Assembly (NCBI RefSeq): GCF_002938435.1
Contig: NZ_POQT01000003.1
Coordinates: 124,001 to 188,000 of the forward strand
Direction of reading: 5' to 3'
Source: Blastococcus saxobsidens
Lineage (GTDB): Bacteria > Actinomycetota > Actinomycetes > Mycobacteriales > Geodermatophilaceae
DNA: 64,000 nucleotides
The position numbers and the translations under genes were made by a program. This document shows positions 43,741-52,916 of this stretch, piece after piece (position 1 is the stretch's first letter; each line of letters starts with the position of its first letter). The notes under the pieces were generated by a model that saw nothing but the letters and a program-made list of their open reading frames with translations, ran no database searches and was not told the origin of the DNA.

Positions 43741-43813
43741 GCACCCGTAGCTCAACGGATAGAGCATCTGACTACGGATCAGAAGGTTAGGGGTTCGAAT
43801 CCCTTCGGGTGCA
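43741..43813 (+). tRNA. tRNA-Arg (anticodon ACG)
   Basis: 73 nt. The acceptor pairs GCACCCG/CGGGTGC and the D-arm is AGCTCAACGGATAGAGC. The anticodon stem TCTGA/TCAGA holds loop CTACGGA, so the anticodon is ACG (A34 is normally changed to inosine). The T-arm is GGGGTTCGAATCCCT. No encoded CCA. Confidence 0.96.
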
Positions 43814-43831
43814 CGTCTGGTTGAGACACCG

Positions 43832-43867
43832 AGCGGCCCCGCACTTCGACGGAAGTGCGGGGCCGCT
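43832..43867 (+). terminator. Strong terminator of tRNA-Arg
   Basis: A perfect 16-bp stem (43832-43847 with 43852-43867) with a GACG loop, followed by TCGTCGTCC. It is the best terminator hairpin in the window. Confidence 0.8.
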
Positions 43868-44105
43868 TCGTCGTCCGCACCCTGCCGCTCCGCTCCCCCG
43901 GCTGTGTGGGGGCGTTGTGCGTGCTCCCGGACTCCTGCAGTGACCCCTGAGCGGAGGCGCGACTTCCGGAGCGGAGCCGGCCGGCCACTTTGCGATCGCG
44001 TGACAGAGCGGCCGTCGGGGTGACGTGCCCATCTGGATCGGGCACGACGGAAGTCGGCCTCGCTGCGCGCGGGCGCCACCGCTGCCGTCTGCGCCGAGGA
44101 GTTCC

Positions 44106-46808
44106 GTGCCATCCCGCCCCACCATCGACGGCCTGCCGCTGCCCGGCATCGAGCAGGCCACGGGGGCGGTGGCACCACGTCGTCGGCCGGGGGTCCTGGG
44201 GCGCCTGGCGCTGGCGGTCGTGCTGGCGGGTGCCCTGCTGGCCGCGCTCTTCGCGCCGGTCCTGGGCGGTGCCTCCTTCCTCACCCAGCAGGGTGCCGGC
44301 CTGCTGCGCCCGATGGCCGACGCCGACGTGCTCGACCGCACCCCGCCCGGCAACACCCGCATCCTCGCCGCCGACGGCTCGCTGATCGCCGAGCTCTACC
44401 GCCGCAACCGCACCGTGGTGCCCGGCGACGCGATCGCCCCGGTGATGAAGGACGCCCTCGTCGCGATCGAGGACAGCCGCTTCTTCTCCCACGAGGGCGT
44501 CGACGGCAAGGGACTGCTCCGGGCGCTCGTCCGCAACCTCTCCGCCGGTGAGGTGGTCGAGGGCGGTTCCACGCTCACCCAGCAGCTGGTCAAGCAGATC
44601 CGGCTCCAGTCGGCCGACGACCCCGACGCGCGGCAGGCGGCGACCGACCAGAGCGTCGGCCGCAAGCTCCGCGAGGCGCAGCTCGCCCTCGCGCTGGAGG
44701 AGCGCTACAGCAAGGACGAGATCCTCACCCGCTACCTCAACCGCGTGTACTTCGGCGCCGGTGCCTACGGCGTGGCCGCCGCCGCCGAGACGTACTTCGG
44801 CGTGACGCCCGACGCCCTCACCCTCGCCCAGGCCGCCACCCTCGCCGGGCTGGTGCAGAGCCCGACCCGGTACGACCCGTTCGTCGCCCCCGAGCGGGCC
44901 ACCGAGCGGCGCGACGTCGTCCTCGCCCGGATGGCCGAGCTCGGCATGGCCGACCCGGCCGCCGTCGAGGAGGCACGTAGCGCCCCCGTCCTCCTCACCC
45001 CGGGGGAGGGACCGCCGCGCGGTTGCCGCGAGGCGCGCATCGGCGGCTTCTTCTGCGACTACGTGCTCGACCACCTCACCGGCACGCTCGGCCTCGACCG
45101 GGAGCAGCTGGAGACCGGCGGCTTCACCGTGGAGACGACGCTGGACCCGGTCGTGCAGCGAGCCGGCGACGCCGCCGTACTGCAGACCCTCGACCTGGGC
45201 GACCCGCGCGCCGGCATCTACACCGCCGTCGAGCCCGGCACCGGGCGGGTGCTGGCCATGTCGGTCAACCGGATCTTCGGTGTCGCCGAGGGCGACCCGG
45301 CGCGGACGACGGTGGACCTCAACGTCGTGGCCGGCCAGGGCGCGGGCTCCACCTACAAGGTGTTCACCGCCGCCGCGGCGCTCGAGCAGGGCATCGGGCT
45401 GGACCACCGGATCACGACGTCGGACCCCTACGTGTCCACGGTCTACCGCGACGGCGACGGCCCCTACGACGTCGAGAACGCCGGCCGCTACCCGCGCACG
45501 CTGGACATGGAGGAGGCGCTCTACAGGTCCTCCAACACCTACTTCCTGGCGCTGGAGGACCAGCTCGGCAGCGTCGAGGGGCCGGTGCGCATGGCCCAGC
45601 GGCTGGGGCTGCGGTCGCTGGACCCCGTCGCCGACCGGGTGAGCGCGGAGAACCGGGGCTCGTTCACCTTCGGCGCCGAGCGCACCAGCCCCCTGCACCT
45701 GGCCAACGCCTACGCCACGCTCGCCGCCGGCGGCACGCGGTGCGAGCCCTCGCCCGTCCACCGGGTCCTCGACCGCGACGGCGAGCCGCTGCTGGACGAC
45801 GAGGGCCGCCCGCTGGGCGAGCCGCGGTGTGAGGCCGACGTGGTCGCGCCCGGCCTGGCGCACACCCTCTCGCAGGCGCTGCGCAAGGACGTCGAGCCCG
45901 GCTTCCCGGGGCAGACCGGCCGCCGCGCCCACGTGCCCGGGCACCAGATCGCCGGGAAGACCGGCACCACGCAGAACAACTACTCGGTCACCTTCGTCGG
46001 GTACACGCCCGAGCTGGCGGCCAGCGTGATGGTCTACGACCCGGTCCGCAACCAGGACGTCGGCGGCTTCGGCGGCGGCATGCCGGCCCAGATCTGGCAC
46101 GACGCCATGCAGCCGGTGCTCGGCGCCCGGACCCCCGTGCCCTTCCCGCCGGCCGACCCGCAGTACGTGGCGGGCACCCTCGAGACGGTCCCCGCCGGCT
46201 GCGCCCGCCGGTCCGTCGACCGGTGCCGCACCCTGCTCGGCGCCCGCGACCTGGCCGCCTCCGTCGTGCCGGTCGACAGCGCGCTGGCACCCGGCGCGGT
46301 CGTGTCGGTGGACCCGGGGCCGGGCACGCTGGTGCAGACCGACCGCGCCGTGACGGTGTTCGTCAGCAACGGCGCTCGGTGGACGCCGCCGCGTCCCGAG
46401 CCCGAGCCCGAGCCCGAGCCGGCGCCCGCACCGGCCCCTGCATCCGCGCCGTCCCCGGAGCCGACGCCGGAACCGACCCCTGCGCCGTCCCCGGAACCGA
46501 CGCCGGAACCGACCCCTGCGCCATCCCCGGAACCGACACCGGAACCGACCCCTGCGCCGACGCCGACGCGCACTCCTGAGCCGGCTCCGGAGCCGTCACC
46601 CAGTCCCGAGCCCACGCAGGAGCCGGAGCCCACGCAGGAGCCGGAGCCCACGCAGGAGCCGGAGCCCACGCAGGAGCCGGAGCCCACGCAGGAGCCGGAG
46701 CCCACGCAGGAGCCGGAGCCGACGCAGGAGCCGGAGCCCACACAGGAACCGGCACCCACCGCGGAGCCCGCACCGACGGCGGAACCCACGTCGAGCACGG
46801 CGGAGTAG
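44106..46808 (+). CDS. Class A penicillin-binding protein (transglycosylase/transpeptidase) with proline-rich tail
   Basis: A 900-residue protein: short cytoplasmic tail, one membrane helix (about 33-58), GT51 glycosyltransferase domain and transpeptidase domain. GT51 motifs are [10 protein letters not shown] (catalytic Glu121), [12 protein letters not shown] and [21 protein letters not shown]. The transpeptidase has STYK with the nucleophile Ser415, SSN, and KTGTT with Lys618. A PASTA-like segment follows near 720-755. The last 140 residues are Pro/Glu/Thr-rich with eight EPTQEP units. It polymerises and cross-links peptidoglycan outside the membrane. GTG at 44106 has GAGGAG upstream. It is one of the commonest actinobacterial PBP layouts, but the tail is unusually regular. 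Confidence 0.95.
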   Translation: MPSRPTIDGLPLPGIEQATGAVAPRRRPGVLGRLALAVVLAGALLAALFAPVLGGASFLTQQGAGLLRPMADADVLDRTPPGNTRILAADGSLIAELYRRNRTVVPGDAIAPVMKDALVAIEDSRFFSHEGVDGKGLLRALVRNLSAGEVVEGGSTLTQQLVKQIRLQSADDPDARQAATDQSVGRKLREAQLALALEERYSKDEILTRYLNRVYFGAGAYGVAAAAETYFGVTPDALTLAQAATLAGLVQSPTRYDPFVAPERATERRDVVLARMAELGMADPAAVEEARSAPVLLTPGEGPPRGCREARIGGFFCDYVLDHLTGTLGLDREQLETGGFTVETTLDPVVQRAGDAAVLQTLDLGDPRAGIYTAVEPGTGRVLAMSVNRIFGVAEGDPARTTVDLNVVAGQGAGSTYKVFTAAAALEQGIGLDHRITTSDPYVSTVYRDGDGPYDVENAGRYPRTLDMEEALYRSSNTYFLALEDQLGSVEGPVRMAQRLGLRSLDPVADRVSAENRGSFTFGAERTSPLHLANAYATLAAGGTRCEPSPVHRVLDRDGEPLLDDEGRPLGEPRCEADVVAPGLAHTLSQALRKDVEPGFPGQTGRRAHVPGHQIAGKTGTTQNNYSVTFVGYTPELAASVMVYDPVRNQDVGGFGGGMPAQIWHDAMQPVLGARTPVPFPPADPQYVAGTLETVPAGCARRSVDRCRTLLGARDLAASVVPVDSALAPGAVVSVDPGPGTLVQTDRAVTVFVSNGARWTPPRPEPEPEPEPAPAPAPASAPSPEPTPEPTPAPSPEPTPEPTPAPSPEPTPEPTPAPTPTRTPEPAPEPSPSPEPTQEPEPTQEPEPTQEPEPTQEPEPTQEPEPTQEPEPTQEPEPTQEPAPTAEPAPTAEPTSSTAE
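46609..46752. repeat. 18-bp tandem repeat (8 copies) in the PBP gene
   Basis: The unit encodes EPTQEP and is nearly identical in eight successive copies, apart from C/G and A/G changes in the last two. Preceding it, 46450-46560 holds three copies of a related Pro/Glu/Thr unit. In frame with the PBP tail. Confidence 0.85.
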
Positions 46809-46856
46809 GTGTGGGGGCGGGGGGCCGGTTCTGACGGTCTGGCCGCGTTGGTCGGT

Positions 46857-46874
46857 CTACCCAGCGATGGGTAG
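46857..46874 (+). terminator. Short hairpin after the PBP gene
   Basis: CTACCCA and TGGGTAG form a perfect 7-bp stem around a GCGA tetraloop, about 50 bases after the stop codon. No T-tract. Confidence 0.45.
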
Positions 46875-47015
46875 CCACTCGGTCCCGGCTACCCCCGCCC
46901 GGGGCCTACTGTGACCCAGGCCACTCCGTGGCGTCAAGACGACGCCGGGGTGTCGCACGCGCGCCGATCGGCGAGTCGGCGGGACAGCCGACGAGCGGGC
47001 ACACATGACATTTCC

Positions 47016-47023
47016 TATAAGAT
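47016..47023 (+). promoter_or_regulatory. Promoter -10 region of the universal stress gene
   Basis: TATAAGAT is the most AT-rich spot in the neighbourhood and a good -10 (TAAGAT or TATAAG), 44 bases before the start codon. The -35 is not clear. Confidence 0.45.
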
Positions 47024-47066
47024 CGGCCCTCCCCGTGCCCCCGTGACCGCTGGAAAGGACGAGCCT

Positions 47067-47477
47067 GTGTTCTCGAACGTGCTCATCGCCCTCAAGGAAG
47101 ACCTCGATCGGGAGCCACTCATCGAGCTCGCCAAGCGGGCGGCCGCTCCGGACGCGCGCCTGCACCTGCTGACCCTCATCAAGGTCGCGGCCAACGAGGA
47201 CGGCGTCCGCCGGCTGAAGTCCGCCGAGCAGGCCCTGGAGGGCCGGGCCGACACCCTGCGCGCAGAGGGCTACGACGCGTCCTTCGAGGTCGGGATCGTC
47301 GTCGTGGCCGCAGCCATGGACATCGCGCGGATCGCCGAGGAGCGCGGAGTGGACCTCATGGTCATCGGCCTCGCGAAGCGCTCGCGCGTCGGCAAGGCGC
47401 TGGTCGGCAGTGACGCGCAGCGGGTCCTGCTGGGCGCGACCTGCCCGGTTCTGGTGACGCACCTCTACGAGCGGTGA
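47067..47477 (+). CDS. Universal stress protein, single UspA domain
   Basis: A 136-residue protein. NVLIALKEDLDREPLIELAKRAA is the first UspA strand and helix, and LHLLTLIKV the second strand. VDLMVIGLAKRSRVGKALVGSDAQRVL with CPVLV is the C-terminal nucleotide-binding region. The GxxG part of the ATP loop is altered (GLAK), so ATP binding is uncertain. GTG at 47067 has AAAGGA eight bases upstream. It is four bases from the next gene and likely in the same transcript. Role: stress response; no partner is evident beyond the downstream lyase. Confidence 0.88.
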   Translation: MFSNVLIALKEDLDREPLIELAKRAAAPDARLHLLTLIKVAANEDGVRRLKSAEQALEGRADTLRAEGYDASFEVGIVVVAAAMDIARIAEERGVDLMVIGLAKRSRVGKALVGSDAQRVLLGATCPVLVTHLYER

Positions 47478-47481
47478 CGCC

Positions 47482-48411
47482 GTGACCCGGCCGCTGGGTC
47501 CCGGGGCCGTGAATCCGCGCGTCGCGCTGCGCGAGCTGCTCTCGCGCCCGGGCATCCGCCAGGTGCCGGGCGTGTACGACGGCATCACCGCCCGGCTGGC
47601 CGAGCAAGCCGGCTTTCCGGCGCTCTTCGTGACCGGCAACGGGCTCGCCGCGGCACTGCTCGGTGCTCCCGACGTCGGTCTGGTGACGATGACCGAGAGC
47701 CTCTCGGCCGCCCGGGGGGTGGCCGGTGCTGTCGAGGTGCCGGTCATCCACGACGCGGACACCGGCTACGGCGGCGCTCTGAACGTGGTCAGGACCGTCC
47801 GCGAGGCCGAGGCCGCCGGTCTGGCGGGCGTCACGCTCGAGGATCAGGTCACCCCGAAACGGTGCGGGATCCTCGACGCGCCGCCCGCTGTCGTCCCGCA
47901 GGAGGAGTTCCTCGCCAGGGTGCGGGCGGCCGTGTGGGCGCGCCGCGACGGCCTGGTGGTCATCGCCCGAACCGACGCGATGCGTGGTCTGGGCCTGGAC
48001 GCGGCGATCGAGCGCTGTCGGCTGGCGGTGGACAGCGGTGCCGACGCGGTCATGGTCGTCGGGCTGGCGGAGCTGTCCCAGGTCCGCAGGGTCGCCACCG
48101 AGGTGGATGCACCGCTGGTCGTGCTGGTGCACGACTCCGGCGGGCTGTCCGACTGCTCACCCACCGACCTCGGGGCGGCCGGCGCCGCCCTCGCCGTCCA
48201 TCCCGGCACGGTGCGCGCCGCGGTCGTGGCCGCGGCCGGACGGGCGCTGCGCGCGCTGCGCGCCGACGGGACCAGCGTCGCCGTCCGCGGCGATCTGGCC
48301 ACCGCGGCGGAGTGGAACGAGGTGACGGCCGTGGCCGCACACCTGGAGATGGAGCGGCGCTTCCTGGACGCCGGTGGCCTCCCGGCCGACGTCACGGGAA
48401 CAGGGCGGTGA
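47482..48411 (+). CDS. Isocitrate lyase / PEP mutase family enzyme
   Basis: A 309-residue ICL/PEPM-family protein. VPVIHDADTGYGGALNVVRTV is the Mg-binding DxDxG block, and GVTLEDQVTPKRCG is the family signature. The usual KxCGH has lost its His, reading KRCGI, which is also seen in PEP-mutase-like and oxaloacetate-decarboxylase-like members. IARTDAMRGLGLDAAIERC follows. Candidate reactions are cleavage of a methylisocitrate or dimethylmalate type acid, or decarboxylation of oxaloacetate. The location at the edge of the dicarboxylate locus suggests a pathway role. GTG at 47482. The 3' end overlaps the convergent MaoC gene by 20 bases. Confidence 0.82.
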   Translation: MTRPLGPGAVNPRVALRELLSRPGIRQVPGVYDGITARLAEQAGFPALFVTGNGLAAALLGAPDVGLVTMTESLSAARGVAGAVEVPVIHDADTGYGGALNVVRTVREAEAAGLAGVTLEDQVTPKRCGILDAPPAVVPQEEFLARVRAAVWARRDGLVVIARTDAMRGLGLDAAIERCRLAVDSGADAVMVVGLAELSQVRRVATEVDAPLVVLVHDSGGLSDCSPTDLGAAGAALAVHPGTVRAAVVAAAGRALRALRADGTSVAVRGDLATAAEWNEVTAVAAHLEMERRFLDAGGLPADVTGTGR

Positions 48412-49402
48412 AGCGCCAGTCCAGGACCGGGCGGGGTTCCTCGCCGGGGACGGACCGGGCCGTCACGCGGGACCGGAGGTCGACCGCCCGCCCGGCGGGC
48501 AGCTGACGCGTGCCCTCCACGTCGACGACGCTGGCGAGCGTGTCCCCCTCGCGCACCGGACCCAGGTGGTCGCAGTGCCGCCAGGACAGCACGGTGAGGA
48601 TGTCGGGGAAGGCTCGGGTCACCTGGCTCAGTGCGACGCCGATGGTGTGGCCGCCGTAGACCAGCCGGCCCGAGGCGCTGGACGCGTCGTCGTGGTGCGC
48701 CCGGGCGACGTTCAGGGTCAGTCGGGCCAGCTCGGGGGCGCTGGAGACGACGTCGCCGCCGGTGACCGACCACGCCCGACCGGCCTCGAGGAGGGAGCCG
48801 GGCGCCGCGCCGTACAGGTCTCCGACCGCCGCGAGGTCCCAGCCCCACGCGCCCGGGTCGGCGGCGACGGCGTCGGTGCCGACCAGGGCCAGGTCGTCGG
48901 CGGCACCGGTGCGGACGCCCTGGTCGCGCAGCGGCAACATCGCGCAGCGCCAGTAGTCCAGGACGGGGCGCCCCTCCTGGTCGCTGGTGGTGATCCGCAG
49001 GGCGGCCAGGCCGGTCGCCGGCCGGCCCTCGCGGACGGTGTTCTGGCGCAGGGCCACCACCTCCGTGCGGCTGTAGAGGGTGTCGCCCAGGGAGGGCAGC
49101 CGCCGGAAGGCGAGCCCCCGGTAGAAGAGGTTGGCCACCACGTGGTGGGTGACCGACGTCGACTGGCCGATGGAGACGTCCCAGACCAGGGACGGCGCGG
49201 CCGGCGGCCGGTCCTGCCCGGTCACGCGGCGGCCGAACTCGTGGTCCAGCGCGATCCGCAGCCGGTCGCCCACGATCGACTGGTGGGTGGCGGCCAGCCC
49301 CTCGGTCAGCGTCAGGCCCGACGCATTGTGCAGGACCTGCCCGACGCGCAGCTCCTCGAACCAGGGGCCCTCCGCCGTCAACCGCTCGTCCACCGTGCTC
49401 AC
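48392..49402 (-). CDS. MaoC-type double-hotdog hydratase (itaconyl/mesaconyl-CoA hydratase-like)
   Basis: A 336-residue protein made of two hotdog domains. FEELRVGQVL...TLTEGLAATHQSIVGD resembles the N-terminal half of methylmalyl-CoA dehydratases. The C-terminal half has RLVYGGHTIGVALSQVTRAFPDI. The hydratase motif is not the standard R-hydratase one, so the family call rests on overall layout. The expected job is reversible hydration of a branched C5 enoyl-CoA such as itaconyl- or mesaconyl-CoA to citramalyl- or methylmalyl-CoA. GTG overlaps the stop of the CitE gene (GTGA), so the lyase and hydratase are made together, as expected for consecutive steps. Confidence 0.8.
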   Translation of the reverse strand: MSTVDERLTAEGPWFEELRVGQVLHNASGLTLTEGLAATHQSIVGDRLRIALDHEFGRRVTGQDRPPAAPSLVWDVSIGQSTSVTHHVVANLFYRGLAFRRLPSLGDTLYSRTEVVALRQNTVREGRPATGLAALRITTSDQEGRPVLDYWRCAMLPLRDQGVRTGAADDLALVGTDAVAADPGAWGWDLAAVGDLYGAAPGSLLEAGRAWSVTGGDVVSSAPELARLTLNVARAHHDDASSASGRLVYGGHTIGVALSQVTRAFPDILTVLSWRHCDHLGPVREGDTLASVVDVEGTRQLPAGRAVDLRSRVTARSVPGEEPRPVLDWRFTALFP

Positions 49403-50319
49403 GCTCCGTCCTCCGCCGGATCTCCTGCTGACCGTGCCAGGACCCGGCGGGCCGCGGCGGCCACCGCCTCGTCCAGCATCTGCCCGTGCAGCTGCGCCGC
49501 CCCGGCGCCGGCGACGGCCGCTCGGGCCAGGGTGTCCAGCACCTCCCGCGCGGCGGCCACCTCGCTGCCGGAGGGGGTGAAGGCCGCCGTGATCGGCTCG
49601 AGCTGGGCAGGGTGGATCGCCCACTTGCCGTCGAAGCCGAGGTCCCGGGCCCGTCCGACGTCCCGGGCGAAGTGCTCGTCCACGCCGACGCCGAGGTGCG
49701 GTCCGTCGATGGCCTGGATGCCGGCCGCGCGGGCCGCCACCAGCAGCGCCTGCTGCGCCGGCAACCACAGGTCGAGCCGGTCCGGCGCGGGGGCGGTCAT
49801 GCCCAGGGACGCGGCCAGGTCGGCGTAACCGAGGACGAGCGAGACCAGCCGGGGGCTCGACCGGGCGATCTCCTGCACCCGTTCCAGCCCCGCCGCCGTC
49901 TCGATCAGCGCCTGCACGGTCATGGGCACGACCGCCGCGCGGCCGGCCTCCGCGCCGGCGAGCAGCCGGTCGACGAAGGCCAGGTCGCCGGCGCTCTCCA
50001 CCTTCGGCACGACGACGGTCGCCGGCGGGCGGGGGAGGACGGCCAGGGCGAGCAGGTCGGCGTGGCACCAGGGGGAGCCGGGCGCGTTCACGCGCACCGT
50101 CAGGATCGGCGCCCGGCGCGGCTCGAGGTCGTGCAGGGTGGCGACGAGCAGCTCGCGTGCGGCGTCCTTGTCGCCCACGGCGACGGCGTCCTCCAGGTCG
50201 AGGACGAGCTCGTCGGCCGCGCTCCCCAGTGCCTTGGCGACCTTGCGGGCGTCACCGGCGGGCACGGAGAGCACGCACCGGCGCCGGCCCGGCGGTGGAG
50301 GGACGGCGGATCCGGTCAT
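49399..50319 (-). CDS. CitE-type CoA-ester lyase (citramalyl/malyl-CoA lyase-like)
   Basis: A 306-residue HpcH/HpaI-fold protein. RRRCVLSVPAGDARKVAKAL begins the TIM barrel, ELVLDLEDAV has the acidic metal-binding residues, VRVNAPGSPWCHADL is the Arg-containing loop, and VVVPKVESAGDLAFV and GYADLAASLG follow. KWAIHPAQLEPI is the C-terminal signature. Such enzymes split 3-hydroxyacyl-CoA esters such as citramalyl-CoA into acetyl-CoA and pyruvate. The ATG at 50319 has an excellent GAGGAGG ribosome site. It is first of a two-gene operon with the MaoC hydratase and divergent from the first PrpD gene. Confidence 0.88.
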   Translation of the reverse strand: MTGSAVPPPPGRRRCVLSVPAGDARKVAKALGSAADELVLDLEDAVAVGDKDAARELLVATLHDLEPRRAPILTVRVNAPGSPWCHADLLALAVLPRPPATVVVPKVESAGDLAFVDRLLAGAEAGRAAVVPMTVQALIETAAGLERVQEIARSSPRLVSLVLGYADLAASLGMTAPAPDRLDLWLPAQQALLVAARAAGIQAIDGPHLGVGVDEHFARDVGRARDLGFDGKWAIHPAQLEPITAAFTPSGSEVAAAREVLDTLARAAVAGAGAAQLHGQMLDEAVAAAARRVLARSAGDPAEDGA

Positions 50320-50370
50320 CTGCGGCCTCCTCGAGAAGGGACGTGAACCTCGCACATCCGGGAGAGCGAC

Positions 50371-50402
50371 TGATATTGTGTATTTTGTACCATCGTACGT
50401 GG
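50371..50402. promoter_or_regulatory. AT-rich divergent promoter between citE-like and prpD-like genes
   Basis: TGATATTGTGTATTTTGTAC and the following CATCGTACG form the only markedly AT-rich stretch for kilobases. They contain TATTGT, TATTTT and TACCAT on the plus strand and TACGAT on the minus strand. TTGTGTA and TTGTACC half-sites could be an operator for the GntR regulator at 55.2 kb. Confidence 0.45.
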
Positions 50403-50432
50403 CCGCTCAGCCACCGTGTGAATGGAGACCGC

Positions 50433-51683
50433 GTGACCACCCTCGCCGCACAGCTGGCGCAGTGGGCCGCCGGCCTGGCCCCCACGGACCAGGACCTCGA
50501 GCTCGCCGACCGCTCCCTGCTCGACACCCTCGCGGTCACCGTCGCGGCGACCGACGACCCCATCCGCCAGGTCGCCGCCGACCTGCCCGAGGCGGCGCGC
50601 TGGGCGACCCTCGGCCACGTCCTCGACTTCGACGACCTGCACATGGAGTCGACCACGCACATCAGCGTGGTCACCGTCCCCACGGTGCTGGCCGCGGGTG
50701 GTGGCGCTCGGGCCTACCTCGCGGCCGCCGGTGTCATGGCTCGGCTCGGCACGGCACTGGGCTGGCCGCACTACTCCAGCGGCTGGCACGCGACCTGCAC
50801 CGCCGGAGCCCCGGCCGCGGCCGTCGGCGCGGCCGTCTCCCTCGGCCTGGACGCCGACGGCATCGCGCGTGCGATCGCCCTGGCCGTGCCCGGCGCCGGC
50901 GGCGTCCAGCGGGCCTTCGGCACCTCCGCGAAGTCCCTGCAGGTCGGTTTCGCGGCGGAGGCCGGCCTCCGTGCCGCGCGGCTGGCCGCCGCCGGCGCGA
51001 CCGCCGACCTGACCGCCCTCGACCAGTGGCTGGCGCTGGTCGGGGGGGACCCCGCCCGTGCCGACCTGTCCGGGCCGGCCGTTCCGGGTGGCCTCGCCAT
51101 CAAGGTCTACCCGTGCTGCTACGCCCTGCAGCGGCCGATCAGCGCCGTCCGGGACCTGCTCGACGGCGGCGTGCAGCCCGGCGACGTCGACCGCATCCGG
51201 TTGCGCACGCCGGCCGGCACCGTCCAGCCGCTCATCCACTCCCGGCCCGGTACCGGCCTGGAGGGCAAGTTCAGCCTCGAGTACTCGGTGGTCGCGGCCC
51301 TCCTGGACCGCTACCCCGGCTTCGCCAGCTTCACCGACGACGCCGTCCGCCGGCCGGAGGTCCGGGACCTGGTCGAGAAGGTCGACATCGAGCTGACCGA
51401 GGGCGGCGACTGGCTCCTGACCGGCACGCTCGACGTCGAGCTGGTGCTGCGGGACGGCAGCACGCGGACCACCGGCCTGGACCTGCCGCCCGGTTCGCCC
51501 GGCCGTCCGCCGTCGCCCGAGGAGATGGCGGCGAAGGTGCGGGACTGCGCGGGACCCGCGGCCGACGCCGTCCAGCAGGTGACGTGGGCCGACGCGGCCG
51601 ACTTCCTGCGCACGACCGTGGACCGGGCACCGATGAGCCACGCGCCCGTGTCGGCGTCCGCGGCCTCGACCGAGGCCTCCTGA
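50433..51683 (+). CDS. MmgE/PrpD-family protein 1 (divergent)
   Basis: A 416-residue MmgE/PrpD member, about 35-50 residues shorter than the three others in this locus. The gap falls before the first active-site block. It keeps DFDDLHMESTTH and GWHATCTAG. The later blocks differ: SAKSLQVGFAAEAG instead of the usual KxxHPGKAA, and KVYPCCYALQRP instead of KPYxCGxxxHP. Two histidines expected at the active site are therefore missing, and the reaction may differ or be lost. Family reactions include 2-methylcitrate dehydration and cis-aconitate decarboxylation. GTG at 50433 has GGAG five bases upstream. It overlaps the CoA-transferase gene (TGATG). Confidence 0.83.
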   Translation: MTTLAAQLAQWAAGLAPTDQDLELADRSLLDTLAVTVAATDDPIRQVAADLPEAARWATLGHVLDFDDLHMESTTHISVVTVPTVLAAGGGARAYLAAAGVMARLGTALGWPHYSSGWHATCTAGAPAAAVGAAVSLGLDADGIARAIALAVPGAGGVQRAFGTSAKSLQVGFAAEAGLRAARLAAAGATADLTALDQWLALVGGDPARADLSGPAVPGGLAIKVYPCCYALQRPISAVRDLLDGGVQPGDVDRIRLRTPAGTVQPLIHSRPGTGLEGKFSLEYSVVAALLDRYPGFASFTDDAVRRPEVRDLVEKVDIELTEGGDWLLTGTLDVELVLRDGSTRTTGLDLPPGSPGRPPSPEEMAAKVRDCAGPAADAVQQVTWADAADFLRTTVDRAPMSHAPVSASAASTEAS

Positions 51684-52864
51684 TGGTGCGCCCCCTCGAC
51701 GGCATCACCGTGGTCAGCATCGAGCAGGCGGTTGCGGCCCCCTTCGCCACCCGGCAGCTGGCCGACCTGGGCGCCCGGGTGATCAAGGTGGAGCGGCCCG
51801 GGGCCGGTGACTTCGCCCGCGGGTACGACGAGTCGATCCAGGGGCAGTCCAGCTACTTCGTGTGGCTCAACCGCTCCAAGGAATCGCTGACCTGCGATCT
51901 CAAGTCCCCGGACGGGGTCGCCGTCGTCGAGCGCCTGCTCGAGACCGCCGACGTGTTCGTCCAGAACCTCGCTCCCGGTGCCGCGGCGCGGCTGGGACTG
52001 GGCGCGCAGCAGCTGCGGGCGAAGTTCCCCCGGCTCATCGTCTGCGACGTCTCCGGCTACGGCAGCACCGGGCCGTGGTCGGGTCACAAGGCCTACGACC
52101 TGCTCATCCAGTGCGAGGCCGGGCTGGTGTCCCTGACCGGCACGCCGGAGCAGCCGGCGAAGGTGGGCATCTCCGTGGCCGACATCGCAGGGGGCATGTA
52201 CGCCTACAGCGGTGTCCTCACCGCCTTGCTGCAGCGGGGGATCACCGGGGAGGGCTCCGTCGTCGAGGTCTCCCTCTTCGAGTCCCTCGCCGAGTGGATG
52301 GGCTCCCCCGCGTACTACACCGCCGGGTCCGGCCGGTCCCCGGCCCGGGTCGGTATGGAGCACGCCACGATCGCGCCCTACGGCCCCTTCACCGTCGGCG
52401 ACGGGGCCGTCGTCCTGCTCGCCGTCCAGAACGAGCGCGAGTGGAAGTCGCTGTGCGAGCAGGTGCTCGGGGACCCCGCGCTGGCCACCGACGAGCGGTT
52501 CGTCCGCAACTCGGCCCGCGTGGCCAACCGCGAGGAGCTCAACGCGCTCATCACCGCGCGGCTCGGGCGGCTGGACGAGGCGCAGGCGGTCTCGCTGCTG
52601 CAGGACGCCGACGTCGCCCACGCCCGGGTCAACGACGTCCAGGGCATGCTCGACCACCCGGTGCTGTCGGGCCGCGGCCGCTGGCGCACCGTCGGGACCC
52701 CCGGTGGCCCCGTCCAGGCGCTCGTGCCGCCCGCGACGGTGAGTGGCGTGGAGCCGCGGATGGACCCGGTGCCCGCCGTCGGCGAGCACACCGACCAGCT
52801 CCTGGCCGAGCTGGGCTTCGACGCCGACGGCGTGGAGCGCCTCCGCCGGGTGCGTGCCGTATGA
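51683..52864 (+). CDS. Family III CoA-transferase
   Basis: A 393-residue CaiB/BaiF-type enzyme. PLDGITVVSIEQAVAAPFATRQLADLGARVIKVERP in two blocks is the family N-terminus. NRSKESLTCDLKSPDG, NLAPGAAARLGL, and CDVSGYGSTGPWSGHKAYDL with the catalytic Asp follow. It moves CoA from a donor such as succinyl-CoA to a carboxylate. In this setting (CitE lyase, MaoC hydratase) the acceptor could be itaconate, mesaconate or citramalate. It is translationally coupled to PrpD-1 (TGATG overlap) and followed 52 bases later by an acyl-CoA dehydrogenase. Confidence 0.9.
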   Translation: MVRPLDGITVVSIEQAVAAPFATRQLADLGARVIKVERPGAGDFARGYDESIQGQSSYFVWLNRSKESLTCDLKSPDGVAVVERLLETADVFVQNLAPGAAARLGLGAQQLRAKFPRLIVCDVSGYGSTGPWSGHKAYDLLIQCEAGLVSLTGTPEQPAKVGISVADIAGGMYAYSGVLTALLQRGITGEGSVVEVSLFESLAEWMGSPAYYTAGSGRSPARVGMEHATIAPYGPFTVGDGAVVLLAVQNEREWKSLCEQVLGDPALATDERFVRNSARVANREELNALITARLGRLDEAQAVSLLQDADVAHARVNDVQGMLDHPVLSGRGRWRTVGTPGGPVQALVPPATVSGVEPRMDPVPAVGEHTDQLLAELGFDADGVERLRRVRAV

Positions 52865-52916
52865 GGTCCCTCGTCGCCTCCAGTGCTCGACCAGTGCCCT
52901 ACGAGAGGAGCTCCTC

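Noticed and set aside
40934-43813. Integrated element with att sites between the two tRNA genes
   Set aside because: No integrase, no repeated tRNA 3' end and no insertion sequence were seen between them.
43779-46100. A 773-codon minus-strand frame opposite the class A PBP
   Set aside because: The plus-strand PBP has every catalytic motif in order; the minus-strand reading is its shadow and ends within the tRNA-Arg gene.
46609-46752. CRISPR-like regular repeats
   Set aside because: The 18-bp units are contiguous without spacers, are in frame with the PBP and encode EPTQEP repeats.
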